From the NCBI GenBank assembly GCA_933207985.1, contig OW240918.1, forward strand, positions 25,371,119 to 25,435,118: 64,000 bases of DNA, read 5' to 3'. Below the pieces are notes generated by a model, which made no database searches, was not told where the DNA came from, and worked only from the letters and a program-made list of their open reading frames with translations. Below, piece after piece: positions 1 to 9,092 of this stretch. The translations under genes and the position numbers were made by a program. How positions within the stretch are numbered: position 1 is the stretch's first letter; every line of letters begins with the position of its first letter. The stretch is from Pelobates cultripes. Lineage: Eukaryota; Chordata; Amphibia; Anura; Pelobatidae.

Positions 1-1870
1 CCTGTACATACACACTAAAGTCCCCTATACTCACAAATACACACGCACCCAAAACAGTCCCTGTATATACACTCAAAGGCACTCTATACACACTAAACAG
101 CCCCTGTTCATACACACTAAAGCCCCCTATACACACACAAAACAGTCCTTGTATATGCACTCAAAAGCACCCTATACACACACCTACAAAACAACCCCTG
201 TATATACATTCAAAAGCACCCTATACACACCCACACCCACCAAACAGCCCATGTACATACACACTAAAGCCACCTATGCATGTGTGCACACACACACACA
301 CACACACACAAACAACAGCCCCTATAAATACACTTTAAACCTCATAGACACACAGAAAGCAGCCCCTGTACATACACTCAAAAGCCCTTTATACACACAC
401 AAAAAGCAGCCCCTGTACATACACTCAAAACCCCCTATACACATACAAAGCTGCCCCTCTACATACACACTAAAGCTCCCTATACATAACACGCACAAAA
501 CAGCCTCTAACCAAACACACTGTAACCCCTGTAGTGTACACACACAGAGTACAGCCTATATAAATATACACACACGCTACAGCCCATATATATGCACATG
601 ACAGCCCCTAGATCAGGGGTAGGCAACCTATGGCACGTGTGCCATGCACGGCACTCGAGGTGTCTTTACACGGCATTCAAGGCATCTAGAACCAAACAGG
701 CCTCTCTGACCTATCAGGAGTCCCAGGGAAACTTCAGATATCTGCTAATACGAAAAGGTGGTGAATCCTCAATTTAAGCGTTGCAGCACATAGAGGAAGT
801 GATCTTAGATAATTTCCTCCCAGCACTTGTGAATGGGAATCCACACTGGAGTAGAGAAGAACGTAGCTACTGTTGCTGCTCCTGTCCTTGACCTGTACCT
901 GGCCAGCCTGGTCCCCACTGGGACCCAGGGTAGCCACCCACACTGCTAGATATACATAGAGCTGCAGAATAACCCTCCCCTCATACAAATAATAGGAACA
1001 GCCCACACACAGACATACACACAATCCACACAAACGTAAAACCACTAAAAAACCACGTACATACATACAAACAAACAAACAAACAAACAGCCCCACACAT
1101 ACACACACTACCAAATATACAATGTGACATATTCATCCACACACACAATTCGACAAGCAGCCCCCATACACAGCCCACATTCATAGGTATCATACACGAT
1201 ATCACAAACTACTCATGAACATATACAATATAATAGCTCATATACTCACAAATACAATGATACAAAGCAACTGCAGTATAAATAACACAAGCGGAATACG
1301 GCAACATACACACCTCAATTTTAAAAAATTAGGGACATCACAATCCTATTTCGGCACAGTGCTGCTACAAGGTTGCCTACCCCTGCCCTAGATACATGTA
1401 TATGCACGCTACAGCCACTATATAAATATTCTGCAGCCACACACACCATCTAGACACACACTACAGCACATAGGCAAATACATAAACTTAATCATCCTGA
1501 CATACAGACACTCTCTACAGCCCCTAGAATTATAAACACACTGAAGCCCAAATACATAAACACACAATAGTCCTTATTCAAACACACACTACCCTGTGCA
1601 CACAAACTACAGCCTGTATTCATTAACATGCACATTATTTCTCCTGTACACACACAAGCACACTACAGTCCCTATACACACAGAACACCCTCTAAATACA
1701 CTATCCCCCATAGACAAATGCACACACATGCTCTCTCTTTTGACAGCCCATAGGCGTACAGACAGATATACAATCTTTACAGCCTCTAGACACACACACA
1801 CTTTACAGCCACTGGAAACTCATACACACTACAATTCCTAACCACACATTGTACACCACAAGCAGACTGC
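1..1870. repeat. CA-rich degenerate minisatellite field
   Basis: The sequence repeats phrases such as CCCCTGTACATACACACTAAAG followed by CCCTATACACACACAAAACAG with a loose period of about 40-50 bp, across 1-613 and again from 1386 to about 1870. Purines and pyrimidines are strongly biased by strand, so long open frames rich in Thr, His and Tyr (149-601) and their Cys/Val mirror on the other strand arise from composition alone. A hAT MITE at 614-1385 splits the field. No coding function is supported. Confidence 0.8.
614..1385. mobile_element. non-autonomous hAT MITE, 772 bp, with target duplication
   Basis: The element begins CAGGGGTAGGCAACCT at 614 and ends with the exact reverse complement at 1370-1385, giving 16-bp terminal inverted repeats. 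It is flanked by a perfect 8-bp direct repeat CCCTAGAT (606-613 and 1386-1393), the target-duplication length of hAT transposons. The interior has no transposase; 965-1290 is CA-rich low complexity. A diverged relative lies in the opposite orientation near 46610-47065. Superfamily assignment follows from terminus sequence and duplication length. Confidence 0.9.
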
Positions 1871-2565
1871 TCTGCACACACAACATCACAATCGCCTCTT
1901 CGCCCACACATAGTCACCAGCAAGCACATTGCAATGTGTGATTAGATTTGCTTGTGCTGTGTAAAACACAAGACATTGTTTCCATGCTAGAGCTCTTCAG
2001 CAACATGTCCACAAACATATGCAAAAAAGAAAAAGGTACTATATAATCTCCCAACCAAGACAAGAGGAAACGTGCCAAACACCCAACAGTGTACCTCACA
2101 TACACCAATATAATATGAACAAAAAAGTAAATCTATACTGTATAAAATACTAGTATAGATTAAAGGGGTAGCACAAAAAATATATACAACCTGTAGATAA
2201 TACAAGGAACTTCCTTCACAAGATCTAAAATATAAGAAAAATCACACAATAGTGAAGCATGTACAGTCAATGTATAATACACTCCCGGAGGTAGAGAACT
2301 TACAGGACCAAACTGTAGATCTGAACTTGTCTCCCTTCCATAGGGTATGTGGATAAAAGGTTCTTCTCTTAGGAAGCTTGTATATACGGACCAAAGGTGC
2401 AAATTCAAGACGCTCAATACTCAGAAGAAAAAGAGGTATATAGAGCAGTATTGTAGATAAAAATTAATTTATTTATACAAAATGCACTTACATCAAATAA
2501 AGTTCATAGCAGCATATCACCACTAACAAGTGGTACCCAGGAGAAGGAGTCTCTCTGTAGCAAAA

Positions 2566-2607
2566 TATCCAACGCGTTTCGTCTTTTGAAAGACTTCTTC
2601 AGGGATA
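2566..2607 (-). ncRNA. hammerhead ribozyme motif in PLE tail
   Basis: On the minus strand the order is TATCC, CTGAAGA, a stem-loop GTCTT-TCAA-AAGAC, GAAA, CGCGTT, GGATA. CTGAAGA fits the conserved CUGANGA core and GAAA fits the second core strand. The outer TATCC and GGATA pair perfectly as stem I (5 bp) and GTCTT/AAGAC as stem II (5 bp). Stem III is only ACGCGT, a self-complementary hexamer, as in minimal hammerheads of Penelope-like elements, which are thought to work as dimers. One extra A follows the first core strand. Activity is inferred, not shown. Confidence 0.75.
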
Positions 2608-2759
2608 AAGAATTAAAAATTCTGTTTTCTTTATATAGCCTTCACCATTTGAAATTGCCGCGGAAAATTCATTCACTTCCGGGTTCGGACTTCTTGGTTT
2701 TTGATTGGACATCCATCGTGATCACTTCCGGTGGATGTAACAAGATGTTTTTATTTTTT

Positions 2760-2906
2760 ATTTCCGCGTTCCAAGCTGGAACGCATAGCGTCCATAACGT
2801 GCGGCTAGATCTATTCATTTCCGCGTTCCAAGTTGGAACGCATGGCGTTCATAACGTGCGGCTCTATGCCATGACACTTCCGCGTTCCACCGTGGAACGC
2901 ACGGAC
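2760..2906. repeat. tandem 57-60 bp repeat with internal palindrome
   Basis: TTTCCGCGTTCCAAG begins near 2761 and 2818, and a third diverged copy (CTTCCGCGTTCCACCG) begins near 2877. Each unit holds a palindrome of the type GCGTTCCA-N-TGGAACGC, and the first two share ATAACGTGCGGCT. The block is much richer in CpG than its surroundings and lies between the reverse transcriptase and the hammerhead motif. Confidence 0.75.
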
Positions 2907-3037
2907 AGACCCAGGCGCACAAGTTGCATTTGGGGCACCGAACGTCCCAGAGTGGGACACAGGGAGAAAATACCAATGACCATCTAGTTACATAATATAC
3001 AAAACAAAGAAATATAAAAACAATAATAATATGTCTG

Positions 3038-4678
3038 TCAAAATATGGATAACATCCAAGTACTATATAAAACACAAACTAAAAAATACATAATATAAAC
3101 ATGTATATGTATATAGAAGAATAGAGCATATATTGTACGATCTTTGTCCTTTATTTTTGCAATATCATCTTGTATATGGTCTATATTATACCCTTTTTCC
3201 ACATATCTGTTTTGTATTAATTTTGATTGCTCTTCAAACATTTGAACACTAGAACAATTTCTTCTCATTCGGGTTATTTGGCTTTTAGGGATATTGTTTA
3301 GCCATACTGGATGGTGTAAACTAGTCTTTTTTATTGCTGTATTGCAATCAGTTTTTTTAAAGAAGGTTTTTGTGTTCAAAGTGTCATTTTCTACATATAA
3401 AGTTAGATCCAGAAAATCTATGGTAAACGGATGAATGTTATGGGTAAAATTAAGATTATAGTCGTTAGAATTAATGCTTTCAATAAATCTTTCTAGACTC
3501 CGGACATCTCCTTCCCAAATAATAAGTACATCATCGATGTAGCGCCGCCATAGGACAAGGCTCCCCCCCATACAAGGACCCAGCTGGATGCATGAGGCTT
3601 CCCAATGGGATACATATAAGTTGGCGAAACTTGGGGCGAACCTTGTCCCCATGGCGACGCCACATCGCTGCAAGAAAAAAGCAGTATCAAACCAAAAAAA
3701 ATTCTTTTCCAAAACGAATTGGATACAGGACACCAAAAAATCGATCTGAGTGGAGTTTAAAACATGTTGTAGGACTAGAACGTCTCTGATAACCTCCAAA
3801 CCCTTAACATGAGGGATATTGGAGTACAGGGAGGTAACGTCCACTGTAGCTAATATATAAGATGGTTTCCAAATGAATGACTGTAAACTTTGAAGAATAT
3901 GAGTAGTGTCTTTAACAAAAGAAGGACACAAAGATACATAAGGTTTTAAAAAGAAATCCACGTATTCAGAGAGATTACACGATAAAGAGTTAATTCCACT
4001 GATAATGGGTCGACCTGGGGGGGTCGTTACACATTTGTGGATTTTGGGGAGAAAGTAAAAAATAGCTGTTTTACAAAAGGGATTAAAAATATACTGAAAT
4101 TCCTTTGGTGAAATAATAGCTTGATCCAAACCCTTCTGGAGTAAAGATCTCAAATCTTCCAAAAAAGGTTTTGTGGGATCATTAGCAAGCTTTTTATATG
4201 TAGACTCATCTCCCAAAATTCGGTAAGCTTCTTGCATGTAATATTCCCTACTCATGATGACCGTTCCACCTCCTTTATCGGCCTCTTTTATAACCAAATT
4301 ATAATTCTTTTTTAATGTATTTAGAGCTTGTCTTTCTTTATTTGTTAAATTACATTTAGAGTCTTTATGTTTCCATTGAATTTTGTCAAGGTCATTCTGA
4401 ACCAAATCATTAAATACTTCTAAATATCTTCCTTTTTCATGGGAGGGATAGAAATTAGACCTTCCCTTTAGAGATGAAGAAACATTCGGACAAACTTCTG
4501 TTGGTGATTCTATTGGTTGTTTATTGTCCCTTGATTCTAATTGGACATTCTCATTACGTTTTTCAAAAAAACGTTTTATTGTTAATTTTTTGAGAAATTT
4601 TTGGTTATCAAGAAAAAGATCAAAGGATTTTATTCCTGCGGTCGGTGCGAATTTTAAACCTTTATTTAATAAATTCAA
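3038..4678 (-). CDS. Penelope-like reverse transcriptase, 546 aa, no stop codons
   Basis: The product would copy element RNA into DNA at the insertion site. Visible motifs in order: an ADKGGG block near residues 133-138, FLPKIHK near 209-215, RPIISG near 223-228, catalytic motif A with DVTSLYSN near 280-287, motif B with GVAMGTRFAPSFANL near 340-354, and the catalytic YIDD box near 380-383. An RMRRNCS block near 470-476 is typical of the region after the fingers/palm/thumb in Penelope-like proteins. After about residue 515 the reading becomes hydrophobic, unrelated sequence and stops at 3038; the C-terminal GIY-YIG nuclease domain is absent. The first ATG is at 4678, but the same frame stays open upstream to about 4938 with PLE-like basic sequence, so the native N-terminus lay further upstream. 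An intact 546-codon frame suggests a fairly young or recently active lineage. Confidence 0.85.
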   Translation of the reverse strand: MNLLNKGLKFAPTAGIKSFDLFLDNQKFLKKLTIKRFFEKRNENVQLESRDNKQPIESPTEVCPNVSSSLKGRSNFYPSHEKGRYLEVFNDLVQNDLDKIQWKHKDSKCNLTNKERQALNTLKKNYNLVIKEADKGGGTVIMSREYYMQEAYRILGDESTYKKLANDPTKPFLEDLRSLLQKGLDQAIISPKEFQYIFNPFCKTAIFYFLPKIHKCVTTPPGRPIISGINSLSCNLSEYVDFFLKPYVSLCPSFVKDTTHILQSLQSFIWKPSYILATVDVTSLYSNIPHVKGLEVIRDVLVLQHVLNSTQIDFLVSCIQFVLEKNFFWFDTAFFLQRCGVAMGTRFAPSFANLYVSHWEASCIQLGPCMGGSLVLWRRYIDDVLIIWEGDVRSLERFIESINSNDYNLNFTHNIHPFTIDFLDLTLYVENDTLNTKTFFKKTDCNTAIKKTSLHHPVWLNNIPKSQITRMRRNCSSVQMFEEQSKLIQNRYVEKGYNIDHIQDDIAKIKDKDRTIYALFFYIHIHVYIMYFLVCVLYSTWMLSIF

Positions 4679-4731
4679 TTCATGTGTAGTTAATTCTATA
4701 CCTGATATATTAAAAATGCCTGATGTATCTT

Positions 4732-5070
4732 TTATTGTTGTGAGTGAAGGGTTAGTGAGAGAAGCGGATCTTCCACTTCTTCTAGTTCTATATGTGGTCT
4801 TTTCTTTTTTGGGGAACTTAAAATCTGAAACCTGTTCTTGACATTTAGAGTATTTTCTTTTTTTAGGGATAGCTCCCTGTCTAAAAAAACCGAAGGTGTG
4901 TTTTTGGTTAGATTGTGCGGTGCGTGATGTGCTTCCATATCACTTATACTATCTGGTCTAATTCTGTCACTTTTAACTCTGTTCCATTTGGTGTCTAGAC
5001 CTCTATATCTTTGGGACTCAGAGTCAGAATGTGGTACAGTTCTTTGTCCACAAACACTCTCTGTCCCCAC
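4732..5070 (-). pseudogene. N-terminal region upstream of the PLE reverse transcriptase, frame-shifted
   Basis: A 112-codon frame on the minus strand opens with MGTESVCGQR and overlaps, in another frame, the upstream extension of the reverse transcriptase frame. The alternative frame (about 4938 to 4679) contains basic motifs such as RTRRSGR and leads straight into the ELNLLNKGL block that starts the conserved part of the protein, so that frame is the more likely native one. A frameshift, or a stop near 4940, therefore separates any real start codon from the enzyme. What this N-terminal part does is not evident from the sequence. Confidence 0.45.
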
Positions 5071-5099
5071 CCCTACTGGGCTGCTCTGCCTTTACATGT

Positions 5100-6233
5100 C
5101 CGGGCCAAATATTTTTTTCTTAGTCGAGCCCTGCTCCCCACTAACATTTCTATAATATCAATAACTTGGGAGGGACTGAATAAATGATGGTGGCTGCAAA
5201 TAACAGCTGATGTCCAGGAGTGTTATGTGCTAAACTCTGCCAGACTGGGAGACGTGTTTTTTTTTCTTCTCCAGAATTGCTTTGAAAATGTCCTCATTGG
5301 TGTTATTTGCAGCTTTATTTTGGATCACAAGATAACTGCGATAGCTATTTGCTGCTTGAATAAACTACTGAATAGGGTGGGACAATAGGACAATAGACCA
5401 GGATTTGGGCGGGTTGACTTAGTACATGCCAAAAGACTGGAGAACATGGCAAGGACGATCACAGTCCGCTGCGCTTCTTTAAAAATATGTTGTTTTAGTG
5501 TGGACAAATGTAGCATGTAGACAGACAATGATACATGACAAGATGTGCAATTTAATTAATATAGAGATCACTGGTGCTGATGTCAGCCTTTGGAAAGATT
5601 ATTACTCAAATTATGGATAATTAGTGGAACCCAACATGTCCAATGTAAAGTTTCTCTAATGTTGCTTCCACCACTTGTTGGAATTAAACAAACACACAAC
5701 CTTTTTTTTTTTTTAATATCATTGTATTCACACCTACTTGAATGATGTGTTACCTTCCATAAAGTTTATAAACTTACATTGTACTCTTTAGGTTCTAAAC
5801 ATGTTATCCAAGTATGTATTATCCATTAAAGAATCATTATTTGTCCATAATCTCACCATTCTTTTTTTTTTTTTTTGTTCCAATGCTAGCATGGGCATAC
5901 CCAGTAATTAATACATCTGTGAGATTAGAGTGACACCAAGTGGTTTTTTTTGTAACTGCAGGCTATGACTTTTATTGAAGAACCTTTATAAGCTGTTTAG
6001 ATAAATGTTTAATAATGTCCTCTATATTTTTGGAACTGATGACACAACAACATGCTCCGGTATATGTTTTGAGTTTTACCAAATAACTTGTTTCTCCGGT
6101 AACTACAATGAAGAGATGCTTTAAATATGTTTTTGATGTAGTTTGAAGTACTATATTAGGCTAAAACATATATTTATATTATTGTTTAGTATTGTTTTAT
6201 ATATTATGTTTGTCTATTATGTTTATTATTATG
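5100..6233. other. no gene seen
   Basis: AT-rich DNA with poly-T runs near 5702-5714 and 5863-5876. Short open frames here have no recognisable motif. Confidence 0.6.
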
Positions 6234-7018
6234 TCACAATTTTTTCCCCACCATAACCTTTTTGATTTTTGCTTCCCAAGAACTACCAAGCCTCAATAGC
6301 AAACCAGTAACCAACCTCATGCTGATGATTTGCATTAACAATGAAACAGCTGTCCATGAGTGGTTCACTGGCTTTGCATCTTTTCCTAAGTTGTGTTTCA
6401 AAGCTGTTGTATACAGCAAGCAAACACAGACTCAAAGGAATCCATGTTTAAAATGGAATGAGGCAAAAATGGGATTCTTTGTTAAACTAATTTGCATAAG
6501 CCCACCCAGAATCCTTTGTGGTAGTAACATCACTGCAGATTTGTGATTTCTGTGGGAAAAGCAAGTTTTATGGCTTGACTGGTGTGCAGATTTTTGTTTA
6601 ACATTGTATTAACTATCCACAGACGTCAGGTGGAAGGGGTTTTCAATCACAATTTTTCCCCCACCATAACCTTTTTGATTTTTGCTTCCCAAGAACTACC
6701 AAGCCTCAATAAGCAAACCAGTAACCAACCTCATGCTGATGATTTGCATTAACAACGAAACAGCTTTCAATGAGTGGTTCACTGGCTTTGCATCTTTTCC
6801 TAAGTTGTGTTTCAAAGCTGTTGTATACAGCAAACACAGACTCAAAGGAATCCATGTTTAAAATGGAATGATGCAAAAATCAGATTCTTTGTTTAACTAA
6901 TATGCATATACCCACCCAGAGTCCTTTGCCGTAGTAACATCACTGCAGATTTGTGATTTCTGTGGGAAAAGCAAGTCTTTTATGGCTTGACTGGTGTGCA
7001 AATTTTTGTTTAACATTT
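6234..7018. repeat. 413-bp direct tandem duplication (two copies)
   Basis: The segment starting TCACAATTTTTTCCCC at 6234 is repeated from 6647, both reading through CCATAACCTTTTTGATTTTT, a CATGCTGATGATTTGCATTA block and CCCACCCAGA-TCCTTTG, and ending near GTTTAACATT (about 6607 and 7018). The copies differ by scattered substitutions and a few small indels. The CCCACCCAGAATCCTTTG core looks like a dispersed repeat, but I cannot name the family. Confidence 0.9.
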
Positions 7019-7752
7019 TTTGTAAATAAAATCTAACTGGTTCGTAATCGGTCATCGTTCAGTTGAGGTTTAACTAGGATTTCTGTATATTATATTCTAC
7101 TAAAGATCTTAATCTACAATGTAAGGCTTGAATGTGGTTGCAAACAAGTTGTTTAACTACATATGTGTACATTACTAATGGTCTTATTATACTTATATGT
7201 ATTTAATCCCCGTGGAGTCAGTATGAGTATTTCAAATATGAAATCTGCAAATGTAAAGGTTAATAATTCATTCATGTCTTGTATTTTTAAATGCTAAGAA
7301 TTTTCATGTCAGCCATAATATAATTAATTATACTGGTTTTATATCCTCTGCTGAATATCAGTTATCCGTGAGCCTCGGGGCCAAATTCTTTAGGAAGCTT
7401 TACACCCTTGTAAATTAGCTTTTTGGATCCCTTCCTAAGAAAATTACCTCTATATAAAATGTATGACTGATTTAGCTATATTGTACAAGAGTATATTCTA
7501 AGATTAGGGGAAACTAACAAGCCAAAGCTGCCAAAAAGAAGTCCTGGGAAGGTTATTTTGTATTTACTAAAGAGTTATTTGTTGGGATATCAATGTGAAT
7601 TGAAACCGAATTTAACATTTTGGGCTAAATGGCTAAAATAAAAACAATGTTTGTATAAATCATGTTTTCAGGTCAGTGATTGTGACTTAAAATCTAAAGT
7701 TCACTTTGAAAATTCACACTTCGGTGAATAGCCTTGTGGGTGCATTGTATAA
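7019..7752. other. no gene seen
   Basis: AT-rich unique-looking DNA; 7686-7740 contains a decayed relative of the AAATTCACTTTGAA palindromic MITE found elsewhere in the window. Confidence 0.5.
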
Positions 7753-7868
7753 TTAAATGGACACTCCAGTGCCCAAATACTAAATGAGTAAAAAAAAATA
7801 AATAAATAATATTTAGTAGATATACCCCAAACAAAAACTTGAGTGCATTTAATCATGCACTTTTCATT
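7753..7868. mobile_element. TTAA-flanked MITE end
   Basis: TTAAATGGACACTCCAGTG at 7753 is a TTAA plus GGACACT-type terminus. The following TATACCCC and CATTTAATCATGCA blocks also occur, reversed, near 18020-18070, and related sequence lies near 52430-52490, marking one family. The distal end is not seen because other repeats follow from about 7880. Confidence 0.55.
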
Positions 7869-7869
7869 T

Positions 7870-8715
7870 GAGTTCTATCCAGAGGCGTAACTAGAAACCA
7901 CAGGGCCCCGGTGTGAAAATTGCCCTGGCCCCCCAACCCTGTACATCAACCCCCTCCCCCCCAGCCACCCTCCTCCCATATGTCTATCATCCCCCTCCCA
8001 TATGTTACCCCCTCCCTCCACATATGCAAACAGATATGTAGACACACACATAGACACACACACACACACAAACATAAAGGCACACACACATACACACATA
8101 CATACAAACACACACACAAACACACACATACACACACAGAGACACATACATACAGACACAGACAGACATACACACACATACACACACATACATACACACA
8201 GACAGACATACAGACACTCAGACACATATACAGACACACACAGACATACACACACACAGAAAGACAGACAAACACACAGACATACAAACAGACATACAGA
8301 CAGACAGACAGGCAAACACACACAGACATGCAGACACATATACAGACACACACAGACATACACACACACACAGAAAGACAGACAGACACACAGACATACA
8401 AACAGACATACAGACAGACAGACAGGCAAACACACACAGACATACAGACAGACATACACACACATACAGACAGACATACACACACATACAGACACACAGA
8501 CATACACACACATACCACCTATACAGGACAGGTCACATACAGACACACATGGTGGCTCAGGCTGATGGGAGTCAGAGTTTCCACTCTGACTCCCTCTCCT
8601 TCCTCCTGCGCGGCTCCCAGTGGTTGCTGGGAGGAAGTGACCGGGGCAGTCACTTCCTTCCAGCCTCTGACATCAACATCTGGAGTAGTGAAGGTTGCCT
8701 ACCCCTGGCCTAGGG
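7870..8715. mobile_element. composite hAT-like MITE with microsatellite core
   Basis: The left side has CAGAGGCGTAACTAGAAACC (7881) and the right side ends GGTTGCCTACCCCTG (8694-8708), the terminus used by the hAT MITE at 614-1385. The two ends do not match each other and no 8-bp duplication is visible, so this is probably two truncated elements joined around the CACAGA array. Local hairpins (GGGAGTCAGAG near 8567) lie at the right. Confidence 0.45.
8040..8515. repeat. CACA/CAGA microsatellite with 112-bp higher-order unit
   Basis: Nearly pure CACACA, CATACA and CAGACA units. Within it a longer phrase starting GACACATATACAGACACAC recurs at 8221 and 8333 with almost no change, so a 112-bp block has been duplicated. 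Long Thr/His-rich and Cys/Val-rich frames on both strands here are compositional and not genes. Confidence 0.9.
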
Positions 8716-8739
8716 ATATCTCCACTGGTCACTCCTCAG

Positions 8740-9092
8740 ATGGCTACTAGAGGTTCTTCCTGGGGCAGTCCTGCACAGTGTGACTGACATTCAGTGTCTT
8801 AACCCTCTGTATGAACACTGTGAACTTTCCTCATAGAGATGCGTTGATTCAATGTATATCTATGAGGAAATGCTGATTGGCCAAACATTGTGATTGGCTC
8901 AGAACACAACATCTGATGATGTCAGCCAAGCAGGCAAATCAGGGGGAGAGTCAGCAGCAGCAGACTGAATAAAGGTAAGATTGTCCTATATTCAAGAGGT
9001 CAGGGTGAAGGTAGGGGGAGCTTGATGGTAATTTTAACACCATAGGATTTGGAATATATGTTTGTGTTCCTGACCCTATATTGTTCCTTTAA
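8740..9092. mobile_element. TTAA MITE right end
   Basis: The stretch ends CCTATATTGTTCC followed by TTTAA (TTAA at 9089-9092), matching the inverted form of the GGRACACTATAG termini of other copies in the window. Upstream it has GATTGGCCAAAC and GTGATTGGCTC motifs. The left terminus is not visible. Confidence 0.45.

Larger units (their letters stand above)
2160..5090 (-). mobile_element. Penelope-like retroelement (PLE), partial
   Basis: Read on the minus strand, this runs from a decayed N-terminal coding region (about 5070), through a long reverse transcriptase frame (4678 to 3038), a GC-richer segment with palindromic tandem repeats (2906-2760) and a hammerhead ribozyme motif (2607-2566), to an AT-rich tail ending near 2160. 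Penelope-like elements are known to carry hammerhead motifs. Both outer ends are approximate: I could not find a target duplication or a second terminal repeat. The GIY-YIG endonuclease expected after the reverse transcriptase is not visible, so the copy is probably internally deleted. Confidence 0.8.

Noticed and set aside
7875..8750. Long open frames on both strands (up to 276 codons), Thr/His-rich or Cys/Val-rich
   Set aside because: They come from a CACA/CAGA microsatellite; all frames are open because the simple repeat lacks stop codons. The same applies to 149-601, 49937-50281 and 52430-52903.
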